NCBI GenBank assembly: GCA_002118135.1
Contig: BDIU01000296.1
Location: forward strand, 1-48,914
Source of the DNA: Trebouxia sp. TZW2008
Lineage: Eukaryota; Chlorophyta; Trebouxiophyceae; Trebouxiales; Trebouxiaceae
Reading direction: 5' to 3'
Length of the DNA stretch: 48,914 bases
Within the stretch, counting starts at the first letter, position 1; each line of letters opens with the position of its first letter. A model generated the notes under the pieces. That model was given only the letters and a program-made list of their open reading frames with translations, had not been told where the DNA came from and made no database searches. A program made the translations under genes and the position numbers. Shown piece by piece: positions 1-10,442 of the stretch.

Positions 1-627
1 ACCTGCAAGTGCTCTATCTAGTTGGCCTTGGTTTTGTAAATACTACTCCCTAAACCCTAACATATAAAAACTTGTCAAGAGTGCTGTCATCAGATGCTTT
101 GTGTTGATGGACATGTGTGCATGCATAGCTTGTCAAAGTAGCAATGCCAAGCATTTTTAGCCTGTTGATATCACCCAGCATCTGTGCAACTACTGTCGTT
201 AAGTCAATAGATGGGAGCGTTCAAGCCGTCCCCTAAGATACCTTTAAGCTCCGCCGCAAGGGAGCAAGGCAAACCACTGTTTCCTTGGATCAACATCGAG
301 AAATCATGATCAGTCATGCTAGCTAATTTTAAGGGTCATTGTCATTTACTAGCAAGTGACACCACGCACAATGAATAGAGAAGTCCAAGAAATTGCTTGA
401 CGATAGCGAAATAGCGACAACTTGCAACATTGCTAGTTACAAAATTTTGTTGCAAATGCATCAATGCGTTTAACCCGCATGTAATCGATTGACGACAGAT
501 TACAATTCATTTTGCCCACATACTTGAGGCGGAACCAGCATTGAGGTTTGCAAATCAAAAACGTACACAACCTCAGGCACTGCCAATCTCACAATCTTCC
601 TCAAGATGGAGCGTGGCATCTTGCTTA
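1..627. other. Left flank, no gene seen
   Basis: I see no convincing gene here. Reading frames are short and lack family resemblance. Positions 48-60 read CCCTAAACCCTAA, which is two units of the plant/green-algal telomere repeat; at two units it may be chance. The stretch ends at the left terminal repeat of the chromovirus remnant. Confidence 0.5.
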
Positions 628-818
628 TGGTATTACAGTAGAACGTTAGTGTATTCCTCATAGGTGGCGTCGAATTGACACCTTAGTTTGATAGTAGTCT
701 TTATCCTCAACAATGAGGACAATTGCATGATGATTATAAAGTCGGTAATTAGTCAATACACTCCGTGGAACTTAAATAGATTGATTGATTTACATTGTAC
801 CAAGCCCACGGCGTCACA
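628..818 (-). repeat. 3' LTR of the chromovirus remnant
   Basis: This is the left copy of the terminal direct repeat. Positions 636-814 align without gaps to 4645-4823. On the minus strand it begins TGTGACGCC immediately after the polypurine tract and ends in CA, giving canonical TG...CA ends. Confidence 0.8.
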
Positions 819-830
819 GACTTCCCCCTC
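819..830 (-). other. Polypurine tract
   Basis: The minus strand reads GAGGGGGAAGTC directly upstream of the TG start of the 3' LTR. This is the expected position of the plus-strand primer for LTR-retrotransposon reverse transcription. Confidence 0.65.
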
Positions 831-1133
831 ATGAGGGAACGCAGGCCTAGCTGAGTTCAAAGTTTCAGTCCTCTGAACATGAGTCAAATAAGTTCATGCA
901 AGAAGCTGAGTTTGCTTGGCCAGCTCTGGGTGATCAATCCAGTCGGTACCAAATAAGAAGTCATGATGACTGCTCTTGCAACAAGAGCAAAGCTCAAGAC
1001 TATGCAAAGAGTGTGCAACAGCTCTTGCATAGCTGTGCACGCACTAGTATACACACATGTATTGCACTGAAAGGAGCAAAGCTGCCTGCAGTCTGAATAT
1101 TGCGAATTCCAAGTGTACGGAGTTTCTGAAGGT

Positions 1134-2501
1134 TCAGTCAGTAGTTAAGTTCTGCAAGGGTAAGACGCAAACAGCTGCTCTTAGCCTTTCAGCTTTGGGC
1201 TTACTATGCCAGTAAGCTTGTACAAGTTCAGCACAGTTTGACACGTCATCTTGCCACATGTCATGCTCAAGTCCATAGCCAGTGAACCTTAGTAAGTATT
1301 CAGTGATTTGCTTGCGACCACGCTTGGTCAATTTATGAGCTAAAATTCTCTCAAACTCCCACTCTGGCTCAGAATCGACAATTTCTAGACAGAGGTGGGG
1401 GTTGCGCGCACGGCCATCAATTCTGTATGGCTTGATGTAGCTAGCATGAAAGACATCATGCACTTTCATGTAGTCAGGTAAGTCAAGTTTGTAAGCCAAT
1501 GGACCGATCCGTTCAACTATCCTGAATGGACCAACCCACTTGGGAGCCAGTTTCCTAGTGCCTGAGTTCAGCACTTTAAGTTGCAAGTTTGCAGTTGAAA
1601 GTAGCACATCACTTTCAACACCAAAGGCAACATCAGTACGACGTTCATCATAATAACGCTTTTGCCTTTGTTGTGCAGCCATCATGCAACGCTTAGCTTT
1701 TGCAGTTAAGGCAAGCATTCTGGAAGCGTACTCACCAGCAAAAGGGTTAATGGCTTCTTGAGTTGGCAATTTGACAGTTAAAGGAGTTCTTGGATGCATG
1801 CCTTTGTTGAGGAACATTGGAGTCTCTTGCACACTCTCCTGCCAAGCATTGTTGATGGCAATTTGAGCAGTGCTCAGATGTTGGTCCCAGTCTTGCATAT
1901 CTGCAGACACATAATGACGCAGCACATCCTCCAGTAAGCGGTTAGTGCGCTCATTTTGCCCATCTGACCAAGGAGCATGAGCAGTGGTAAGTTTCCAAAA
2001 ATAACCAAGTTGTTTGGCCAGTGCTTGGTTGAACAGTCTAGTAAACTAAGTTCCTTTGTCAGAGAGTATATGCTCTGGCAAGCCAAGGTGAATATAGACA
2101 TGATTCCTAAACATGTTTGCCGAGTCAGCACCAGTACTAGGTTTGCAACATGGCACAAGTATGACATACTTAGTCAAAGCATCAACAAACACAGCAATAG
2201 CATCATGCTTGCTTGCAATTTTGGGAAAACCAGTGACATAGTCAGTTGTGACAGTATGCCAAGGGTAAGGAGGTACCTGATGTGGCTGCATGAAGCCACG
2301 AGGCTTGACATTGTCTCCTTTGTTGAACTGGCAACTAGGGCAATGCTTGACATAGTCAGCAGTTTCAGCCCGGATGTTAGGCCATGTGAAGTACCTGAGA
2401 ATGTTGAGAGTAGTTTTGCGAGCTCCCAAGTCACCTACATATGTTGCATCATGAAATCCATGTAAGATAGAACGTTTGATGTCCTGGTCATTGGGCACCA
2501 A
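1134..2501 (-). pseudogene. Integrase with C-terminal chromodomain, disrupted
   Basis: The first segment (2046-2501) carries the integrase zinc-binding region and two acidic residues of the catalytic core. An in-frame TAG at 2046-2048 follows, sitting at the usual Gln of the 'DKGTQF' region. The same frame then continues to 1134 with the third catalytic acid in 'DGQNER', the C-terminal integrase domain and a chromodomain-like end ('EFERILAHK...YLLRFTGYG...MW'). In the zinc finger the usual second His (GHLG) reads GDLG, so a metal ligand is missing. Chromodomains mark the chromovirus branch, where they are thought to steer insertion to particular chromatin. This segment is in a different frame from the reverse transcriptase segment, so a frameshift lies between 2501 and 2578. 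It is not functional as it stands. Confidence 0.85.
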
Positions 2502-2577
2502 AATACGGTCCTAGTCCCACCATAAGCTATCAGCAAAGCGCTAGTTCATGGTAGCTTTGTTGTTTGCAAACAGAGAA

Positions 2578-4227
2578 TCAGCAGCATAAGCTGTAGCAAT
2601 CCTGCTTGGTAAGTCGGAGAGGTCGTTTGAGGTTGCAGTTGCAGTTTGTCATGCAGAGTTTTGCAGAAGAGCTCCGCCTTGGCCTTTTTGCGACAGGCTC
2701 TGCAGTTTCAGGTGGGGTTGAGCTAGCTGCCTCATCAGTTGTGGTTTGGTCAGTGCTTGCACTTTGAGAAGCTAAAGTGCGTTTGCGTGTGCTGACAACA
2801 GCTAGAACAGCTGCAGCAAGAGTTCTGAAGTCAGGGTTCCTACTCAAAGGATCTGCCACATTGGTTTTGCCAGGTTTATTCACCTAGGTAAAGTGAAATC
2901 GCTTCAGGTATTCACTCCATCGAGCTTGCCGACGAGACAGAGTTGGTTGCGTGTCGAGGTATGTGTTCGGCTTGTTGTCTGTGACGAGTCTGAACTCTCT
3001 ACCAAGCAGATGACATCGAAACCCCTTCGGTGCAGTTACAGTTGCAAGCAGTTCTTGTTCATGATTAACATAGTTACGTTCAGCAGGAGCCATTGTTCGT
3101 GAGTAAAAGGCTACTGGACGGTCACTCTGCATTAGTACTGCACCAATGCCATAGCCACAAGAGTCAGTGATCAGCTCAAAAGGAGCTTCAGGATCAGGTA
3201 TGGCCAGCACAGGTGCTTCAGTTAGTGCAGTTTTTAGCGACTGAAAAGCCTGCTCACACTTGTCTGACCAAACAAATGGAACATTCTTTTTAGTCAGCTC
3301 AATGAGTGGTGATGCAATAGCAGAGTAGCTACATATGAACTTCTTGAAAAAGTTTGTTAAACCTAGGAATTGCTGTATTTCCTTAGGTGAAGTTGGCTGA
3401 GGCCATGCAGTTACTGCATGCACTTTCTTAGGATCAGGCTTGATGCCATCCACCCCAACAATGAAGCCAAGGTAAGGCAGTTCCGTCTGTCCCCAAACAC
3501 ACTTAGAAGGCTCAATTTGCAGTTTCTCCTGTCTGAGCACTTCAAATACAGTTCACAGATGCCGTTTATGCTCTTCAGCAGTCTTGCCGAATTTGAGTAC
3601 GTCATCAATGAACACTAGTACAAAGTCAGAAAGCTTTGGACCTGAACAAACTGCACCACCAACACCAAAATGTGCTGGATTGAACAACCTATTCATGACC
3701 ATTTGAAAAGTTGCAGGTGCATTAGTTAAGCCAAAGGGTAACACCTTGAACTGGTAGTGTCCAAAAGGAGTTCTGAATGCTGTTTTTGGTCTGTCCTCAG
3801 GCCGCAATAAAACTTGATGAAAGCCAGAAGCAGCATCCAGGCTAGTAAAGTATTTAGCACCATGCAATGAGTCAAACAAGTCATCTATGCGAGGCAATGG
3901 AAAGCGATTCTTCACTGTCAGTTTATTGAGGGCGCGGTAGTCAAACACCATCCTGAGTTCTCCAGTCTTCTTCTTGACAAACAGGATAGGGCTTCCTCAT
4001 GCAGAGGTTGACGGCTCAATCAGTGTCCTCTCCAGCATGTCGGTCACTTGGTGTTTGACCTCAGTAAGTTCCTCAGGTGAAAGACGATACGTACGGCCAG
4101 TTTGAGGCTCATCAGGCAACAGAGGTATGACATGCTCAATGCCTCTATCAGGTGGCAAGCCAGTTGGGGCCTCAAAGATATCGTCATACTCATGCTTGAG
4201 TGCATTGAGACTGATCAAGACCAACAA
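2578..4227 (-). pseudogene. Reverse transcriptase-RNase H, disrupted pol
   Basis: One frame runs from 4227 to 2578 and is broken by three stops, at 3997-3999 (TGA), 3553-3555 (TGA) and 2884-2886 (TAG). Between them are Ty3/gypsy reverse transcriptase motifs: 'GSPILFVKKK' and 'FIDDVL', the latter holding the YxDD-box aspartates. The connection and RNase H domain follows ('LITDSCGYGIGAVLM', 'LVTDN'), then 'NKPGKTNVADPLSR', the usual RNase H-to-integrase junction. Two stops are explained by a single transition in conserved codons: Trp TGG to TGA at 3997 and Arg CGA to TGA at 3553. The protein would begin abruptly at 'LKHEYDDIFEAPTGLPPDRG', an N-terminal region of the RT polyprotein. No protease motif is visible upstream. 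Confidence 0.9.
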
Positions 4228-4456
4228 TCAAACAGTTATCATGTGCAGTCATAAGCCAGTCATTAATGTCAAAGTCAAAGTTGATAGCAGAGAATTTGTA
4301 CAACTTCAAAGTCTCAAGTTTCATGGCAAGTGGCCGATTATTGGAAATCTGAGCTAGCATGCAGCCCAGCAGAAGGTGGGCTAGGTGGAGTCGATACAGC
4401 AGCTGCTGCTGATGTTGTTGGCACGAGAGAGCTGGAAGTCAAAGGCATGGTAGCAT

Positions 4457-4585
4457 TTACCGGTGCATCAGTTTAGCAGTTGTAGCAATCGCAGTCGGAG
4501 AGTCTGACGCGACCCCGAGTGAAGACGCAGCTAGATGCGATGACAAGTCGTCAACGGGAGTCGGCTGCTTGTCATTGCGTGGCAT
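4457..4585 (-). pseudogene. N-terminal gag remnant
   Basis: A 42-codon minus-strand frame starts with ATG at 4585, just inside the right LTR and primer site, and opens 'MPRNDKQPTPVDD'. Its position makes it the likely start of the original gag-pol polyprotein. It ends at a TAA, and little separates it from the RT remnant beginning at 4227. A short stretch near 4228-4330 reads as further protein ('KLYKFSAINFDFDINDW') and may be another gag fragment. Assignment rests on position, not on a recognised domain. Confidence 0.4.
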
Positions 4586-4623
4586 AAAACGAACGTGCGG
4601 AAGCGAGGCAGGAGTCGTTACCA

Positions 4624-4637
4624 GGCTCCGAGAACCA
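4624..4637 (-). other. Candidate primer-binding site
   Basis: On the minus strand TGGTTCTCGGAGCC follows directly after the CA end of the 5' LTR. A TGG start complementary to a tRNA 3' CCA end is the hallmark of this site. I do not identify the tRNA. Confidence 0.45.
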
Positions 4638-4827
4638 TGTAGCGCAGTAGAACGCTAGTGTATTCTTCATAGGTGGCGTCGAATTGACACCTTAGTTTGA
4701 TAGCAGTCTTTATCCTCAGCAATGAGGACAGTTGAATGATGATTATAAAGTCGGTAATTAGTCAATGCAGTCCCTTGAACTCAAATAGATTCATTGATTT
4801 ACATTGTAACAAGCCTACGGCGTTATC
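4638..4827 (-). repeat. 5' LTR of the chromovirus remnant
   Basis: This is the right copy of the terminal direct repeat, aligned to the left copy over 179 bases with about 14 substitutions and no gaps. Its 5' TG has decayed (the plus strand here reads ...GCGTTATC against ...GCGTCACA in the left copy), while the inner CA end is kept. Confidence 0.8.
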
Positions 4828-5447
4828 GATATTGGGCTTTGAGCACCCAATCTACAACATGTGCGGTCAATTGTCATATGCATGCTGCCAAAATGTACAT
4901 GTCTATATGCATATTATTCAATCAATCAAGTTGCACAATTGCCTGCAAGAGTAGCAAACATTATGCTTCTGCTGTGAATGGCGTTGGTTTGCTCTTGCCC
5001 ATGAGTACACAAGCAACAGTCAAGTCAAGCCAACCACTATTGCTAGTAACAACTATTTTGATATCATTGCAAGAATAGTGTGACTCTTGCCCATTGAGGC
5101 ATTCATTACCTCAAAAAACTCAATATCATGAGCTTGAGCCTCACCTCAGATGTGTTCCCATCAACATGGCTATAACTTTGATTTTCCCAGGCAAATTGTA
5201 GTTCCTCAAGGCACAAGCGTGCAGTTGCTGCACATTGCTTTGTAGAGTTGTCTCATGGTGTGGAAGCTTCAAGCATACATTCCTGTATATCACAAAAAGC
5301 GACTGACACTATTGCAAATATGCACAAGTGCATGTACATTTTGCCCATATTAGTTAGAACATGTCATGAATGTGACATCAACAACAACGATGTGATGAAA
5401 CCAATCACCCTTCAACAGATGACAAGACAAGATGTGGCACGCAAAAC
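4828..5447. other. Intergenic, nothing recognised
   Basis: There are only short open frames with no family resemblance. The sequence looks like ordinary noncoding DNA beside the retroelement. Confidence 0.4.
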
Positions 5448-5711
5448 TTACTTCAAGTTGACCATCCTTGTGTGTTCAAGAAGCTCGCCAAGAAGATGCC
5501 ACGTTTGATGGAAAAGCTTTGCAGTGACAGCGCCGACGAGATGGAATTCGCGAATCATTGGATCTACAAAGTCGTCGTTATCTTCCTCATCATAATCTGA
5601 GGAGTTTGGATCTCCAAGGTCTGGTGGAAAAGCTGCTTCCATGTCAATAGTCAAGGTTTCCAAGTCAGTTTGGCATGTCAAAGCCGGAATGAGCTTGTTG
5701 AGGGCCATGGC
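5448..5711 (-). CDS. Candidate exon of an unrecognised gene
   Basis: An open minus-strand frame from a possible ATG at 5711 ('MALNKLIPALTCQTDL') carries an acidic stretch ('SSDYDEEDNDDFVDPM') and then a helical-looking segment ('TAKLFHQTWHLLGELLEH'). It ends 'MVNLK' at a consensus-like donor GTAAGT near 5450, so it may be one exon of a spliced gene or of a degraded transposon. I found no convincing partner exon on either side. The composition looks protein-like rather than random, but I do not recognise the family. It may equally be a pseudogene fragment. Confidence 0.3.
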   Translation of the reverse strand, partial: AMALNKLIPALTCQTDLETLTIDMEAAFPPDLGDPNSSDYDEEDNDDFVDPMIREFHLVGAVTAKLFHQTWHLLGELLEHTRMVNLK

Positions 5712-5777
5712 ATCCGCCACATGCAATGAACAATCTCTGCTTTGCTTGCCTGCACAAATTGCATTTAACCTGAGCAT

Positions 5778-6822
5778 TGTCGTGATGCATCACCATATGG
5801 TAAAACTACATGTTGCTCACAATGAAGCATGCTAGACAAAGCTACCTTGATTTGATTGAGCTGAACACAAAAGGGAATGCACTGGCTGTTTGATCTAGAA
5901 CTGATGCACTGAGAAGATGACACCCTTTGCATTGCAAGTATGCAATGCCAAACAAAAGTGTCGTCAGCATTGACTTTGCATTGTGTATCTCAACCTTGTA
6001 AATAGTGTGCGTCATCACACGTAAAGTGGTTGCAGAAACACCCGCTTGGCTTCCAGATACAATTACTCAGGATTCAACTAATGCACACAAAGCTTTGGTT
6101 TGAACATGCCCGACCCAACATGAGATGCATCAACTCAACAAGCAGAGCAAAAGCTCAGCGCCAAGGACACCTGCTGTCACATCTGCTCAAAGTGAGCAAC
6201 TGTGTAACAGTCACCAACATTGTTTGATTACCAAAACAAAAGATGGACATACTGCAAAAGTGTCCTGCTTCTTCTAGTCTTTGGTAGTTGCAAAACCAGG
6301 TTGTGTTCAGCAGTGCATTGGCCTGCGCTGCAGCACCTGAGTGCTTGTCAGGCACGTGCCCTAGCTCGCTTTTGTAAAACAGACTCAGAACCTGGCACTG
6401 ATGGCTAAGGCCTTCTGCGCGCAGCCGCAAAAGTATCTACGATCATCTGCGGAGTTTGCGGCGGGCCGGTTAAACTCAGCAACCAGTGGATGTTGAAGCT
6501 AGTCTGGCTTGAATTGGCGAGATACTGCCTGATGAAGCTCAGGAGTTGGTCTGGCATTGCACAGCCTAGATCTTTCCTGGATCGGCCGTCCACCTATGCT
6601 ACGAAAGTTCTCGACGAGCAGCTGCTCCTGCTCGTCCAACACTGGGCTTTTTCTACTGACGTCTGTTCCGTCATACATTGCCATGTCAAGCTTTGCAGCA
6701 CAATGCGACGGTGGCATCAGGCATGTCACGACATGTACAGGGACATGTCCCAAGTGGCGTTACGCGCTGCAGCTGAGGTATTGCTATAGTTTGCGCTCGC
6801 CCCTGCATGCAACCTGACCCTC
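5778..6822. other. Upstream region of the nitrile hydratase gene
   Basis: No gene here can be supported firmly. Minus-strand frames at 6405-6593 ('MPDQLLSFIRQYLANSS') and 6499-6677 ('VLDEQEQLLVENFRS') look mildly protein-like and could be 5' exons of a gene divergent from the nitrile hydratase. They overlap in different frames and cannot both be coding without splicing. The last few hundred bases must hold the promoter and 5' UTR of the gene starting at 6823. Confidence 0.35.
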
Positions 6823-9800
6823 ATGGCCGGCACAACTGGGACGCATGATGTCGGCGGTCTTGCATGCGAGCTTCCGATTGACATCGCTTCGGGAGCGAAA
6901 AAGTACAAGCAGTGGGAGCTACAAACGCACTGTTTAGCCACCTTGTTGAGCAAGCAGGGGCTTCTGAGAGTCGATGAAGTGGGCGTTTCTTGTTTTCGTC
7001 CCTGCTATCTCTAGCATGCACTGCCAGTCCATTACTGTGTTGCTGAAGCTTGTTTCTGGTCTGCAGCTCAGAAGAGGCGTTGAGGGTCTTCCTGCTGCTG
7101 CGACTGAAGTTATGAGCTACTATGAGAAGTGGGCGGCCTCTATTGCTGCTATCTCAATGGAGAGAGGCACCATACAGCAAAAGGATCTTGACCGCTTTCT
7201 GGGCATTCCCACAGATGAACCACCTGTCAGGTTAGTAATGCATGCTTGGCCCTGCATGCAGCGTTTATGTAGTGTCACAACATTTGCCATGCGCACAGTG
7301 CAGCCGCAACGTGCAACTTGCTGTTGCAGATTTTTGAAGGGTGATGTGGTCAAAGTAAGACTTGAAAATGCTGCAATCAGATGCCGTAAGCCACACCTGC
7401 GGACTCCTGGGTACATATTTGGCTTGATTGGAACTATTGAAAGGCAGTGCGTTGGCATGGCAGATAATCCCGAAGCACTAGCATTCAGACAGGTTGGTTC
7501 TTCAGAACTTCTGCTGCTGCACTGGCAAAATTACAGCATCATGACTTGCTGCAAAATAGGCACCTTCGCAGTGGGACATCTGACTTTGCTGTGCACACGT
7601 CAGACCATTGTATACATGCAACTTGCTACCTTGCAGTCTGGCAGCATGATATAGAAGCAGTGCCCGGTCGTTAGTAGCGGCAACCCGCCATTGCTTTCCT
7701 GCAATCAGGTCCAGCTCAGAAACAAGGCCCTCTTCCTATGCTTCAAGCTTGCTTTGCCTTTCCATGACCATGTGCACTAGCATGGCAAATTGCTGAGGCA
7801 AACTTTGCTATGCTCAGGATCTACCCCGGCAGCCATTGTATCGTGTAACATTCCATCAGTCAGACATATGGGAGGGCTACACAGGCAGCCCTCAAGACAC
7901 TATTGATGTGGAAGTGTACCAGGCCTGGCTGGAACCTGCTACAAAACAGCAGCTACAACAGCAGCAGCAAGGCAGGCACCATTTGCACCCCCACACACAT
8001 GAGCATGACCATCAGGGGCATGATCATCACGAGCATGGGCATCATGGGCACAGGCATCAGCACGGCGACCCCCAGGTCATTGACCATGGTGATCACACCC
8101 ATGAGGCTCGCTCTGTTGTTGAGCAGAACGCCATTGACCTGGAAGGTGAGGACGACGCTGAGCAAAGCCGACTGTCAGAAGCTCTTGTCAAGGTGATCTA
8201 GCCTTTGCCGGCCCTTTAGACAGCATATGTTCTCACAGTGTTGACTTCAAGCTCCTTGTAATTTTGCCCGCTCAGTTGACAACTCCGTGTCATTCATTGA
8301 ATAGAGCAGATGGGTATGCAGTCAACCCAGGAGCTTTGACGCTTGCCATAAATTAACTGATGCATTGCATGTTGCTTGAGCCAGCAAAGTCAAGCAAATC
8401 ACTGGTACATTATTGAGCATTATGCAAGCTGCATGTAATTGTTGCGCATTGCAGTGCAGTGCCTGCCATCATGTTGTCAATGCCAAAGCCTGTGTGGACC
8501 TCATGCAGAGACCCACTGTGTCCAGAGCCTTTTTTGCAGGAGATCCTGCTATTCTTGCAATATCTTGCCAGTGATGTCAATTTCTGCTGCCTTTTGCACA
8601 GTACGCTGAATGAAGATGTACTTTGGCGCAGGTGTTTGAAGAGAAGGGCATCATCACTGCAGAGCAGCTGAGGAAAGCAGTAGAGGACCTTGATGCTCGT
8701 GGGGGAAAAAGGCTAGGGCCTATGCTTGTTGCCAAGGCATGGGCAGACCCTACCTTCAAGGCAAAACTGCTGAAGAATGCGGGCGACGCTGCAGAGGAGC
8801 TGGGCATACAGTCTAGCAACTTTGCACCTAAGCCAAAAGCAGCAGGTCTTGGACACGTCTGATCACTTCCCTTGTTGTTTGTCGCCACCAGCATCCATGC
8901 TACACACACAATGACCTTGTTGTTTGTGATCAAATTTGCTTGCAATATGCCTTTTTATTGCTGTGTATCAGTAGCATCTGCAGGTAATCATGCACAAGTC
9001 AATGCCAAGAATGCTGGCTTGCAGGATCCAATGTATTTGCATGTAATGTTTCTCAGCATAACAGCATCTTATGATTCTGACTTTGTGCAATTTTGCAGCG
9101 TGGTAAAACCTCTTCACTGTATCAATCTCAAAGCTGTTGAGATTAATCGCCAGAGCCAGACAATCTTATGATTTTGTATGGTCTGAGCAGTTGCTTGAAT
9201 TTTGATTGGTGGCTGTTGCTGCAGATCCTAAAGCTGATGAGGCCAAGCAAGTTCCCAACTTGACTGGTACCATTTTCACAGCGGTGGAAAATACAGACCA
9301 AGTACACAACTTGATAGTATGCACACTGTGTAGCTGCTATCCTTTAGCAGTTCTGGGCATGTCGCCTGCCTGGTACAAGAGCAGAAGCTACCGCTCCAGG
9401 GCAGTCAGGGACCCAAGGGGCGTTCTGCAGGAGTTTGGGACACAGCTTGCTCCAGAAGTGGCTGTGAGAGTGCACGACTCTACAGCTGACATGAGGTATG
9501 CATTGCCCGATGCTGTTGAGCAATTGTTGCTCATGCCATGCTGCTTGAGCCCTTCACATTGGCCAACGTTGTAGAGTGATTCTTGCTCATGTCAAGCTGT
9601 TTGAGCCCTGCACAGTCTGAATTTGGAGGGTTGTGCTGCTAGGGTCAGCAGCTCTGGCAGCAATGCTGCTGTGGCATATGCACATGCTGGCAGCATGCTG
9701 CATTGACAGCGTTTGGCATGGTTTTAAAGCAAAACCTCACAAGCGGTCAAAGTTGAGCAGGCTGCTCTGTATTGCTTGCAAAATTGTGTACTCACAACAG

Positions 9801-10003
9801 CTTCGCTGCATGATTTTACTCATTACATTGCTCATCTGTGCATCCCTGACGTGCGCTTGACATTCAGGTACATGGTGCTCCCCCAGAGACCTACTGGCAC
9901 TGAAGGCTGGACTGAAGAGCAATTGCAAGCACTGGTCACTCGGGATAGCATGATTGGCGTTACTTTTGCCAAACAACCCCAGAATGTCACCCAGCATGCA
10001 TAG
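6823..10003 (+). CDS. Nitrile hydratase, beta-alpha fusion with His-rich linker (cobalt type)
   Basis: The enzyme hydrates nitriles to amides. Seven exons (6823-6978, 7067-7230, 7330-7492, 7833-8192, 8632-8845, 9225-9495, 9868-10003) join in frame through six GT-AG introns to 487 residues. The start is set by the N-terminal beta-subunit motif HDVGG (residues 8-12). 'WELQTH', 'LRRGVEGLP', 'GDVVKVR' and 'AWLEPA' complete the beta subunit to about residue 197. A linker with poly-Gln follows, and 19 of residues 210-251 are His. The alpha subunit then runs from about 282 to the end, with the metal motif CTLCSC at 385-390, 'PAWYKS', '[13 protein letters not shown]' and 'TEGWTEEQL'. CTLCSC with Thr is the cobalt-type form; iron enzymes have CSLCSC. 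In bacteria the two subunits are separate genes. Beta-alpha fusions with His-rich joints are known from Monosiga and some other protists. No organellar signal is obvious. Confidence 0.95.
8010..8090 (+). other. His-rich linker segment of the nitrile hydratase
   Basis: This is the exon 4 segment rich in CAT/CAC codons that joins the beta and alpha parts, dense in His-Gly, His-Asp and His-Glu pairs. By composition it could bind Co, Ni or Zn ions and help metal loading. That role is inference. Confidence 0.7.
9525..9614 (+). repeat. Diverged tandem repeat in nitrile hydratase intron 6
   Basis: Positions 9525-9557 and 9581-9614 share the pattern TTGCTCATGyCAwGCTGyTTGAGCCCTkCACA with few mismatches, at a period of about 57 bp. 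Confidence 0.5.
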
Positions 10004-10442
10004 CTTCTGTACATAATGCATGACTCATCTCAGCTCTTTGCTTTCACACCAGTTGTGTGTACCATGCATACATCGTTTTGCACAGTAGATCATCAACAGT
10101 AGAGCAATATTGCTCTTTGCCAGAGCAAAATGCCTTGCACTGGGAAGAAAGAAAACGCATACGCCTCTCATGCCTCTTATGACAGCACGGCAAGCTCTGC
10201 TGTTTGGGCACAGCTCTGCAGATGACTTCATCGTAGCGCAATCAGCGGAAGGCGAATGAGCGCACTCCGTCGTCCAAGATGCAATGCAGTGCAAAAATAG
10301 CTTCAGCCAGATCAGTGCATTTTGACTGATAGCGCTCGAGGTGAGAAGACCACGCAGCAACTGCTGCCTGCATTGAAAGCAAGGCACTGAGGCGATGTCG
10401 CCTTGACGGCAACCTCTGGACAGCTGATGACTTGTGTCAGAC
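10004..10442. other. Intergenic: nitrile hydratase 3' side and uniporter promoter
   Basis: This 439-base stretch separates two genes on the same strand. I see no further gene. It must hold the nitrile hydratase 3' end and the uniporter promoter, but I could not pick out a defined element. Confidence 0.4.

Larger units (their letters stand above)
628..4827 (-). mobile_element. Degenerate Ty3/gypsy (chromovirus) LTR retrotransposon
   Basis: This is a minus-strand LTR retroelement. Reverse transcriptase, RNase H, integrase and a C-terminal chromodomain occur in the order typical of Ty3/gypsy chromoviruses. It is bounded by direct repeats of about 190 bp that differ at about 14 of 179 ungapped positions, so the insertion is not recent. 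A candidate primer-binding site abuts the right repeat and a polypurine tract abuts the left one. At about 4.2 kb it is short for the family. The gag-protease region is almost entirely missing: an N-terminal gag remnant lies only about 230 bp from the pol remnant. Several in-frame stops and one frameshift make it non-autonomous. No target-site duplication is evident, so the outer boundaries are approximate. Confidence 0.9.

Noticed and set aside
1977..2465. 162-codon plus-strand frame opposite the integrase
   Set aside because: It is the antisense shadow of the integrase coding sequence.
2046..3999. Stop-codon readthrough or recoding in the retroelement
   Set aside because: Both TGA and TAG occur, at ordinary conserved codons, along with a frameshift and a large deletion. 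Decay is the simpler reading.
6405..6753. Minus-strand frames upstream of the nitrile hydratase as a divergent gene
   Set aside because: They overlap in conflicting frames, no splice model joins them convincingly, and no family is recognised. They are left as a remark only.
6823..10003. Bacterial contamination as the source of the nitrile hydratase
   Set aside because: Six in-phase spliceosomal introns interrupt the gene, and its neighbours on the same sequence are eukaryotic.
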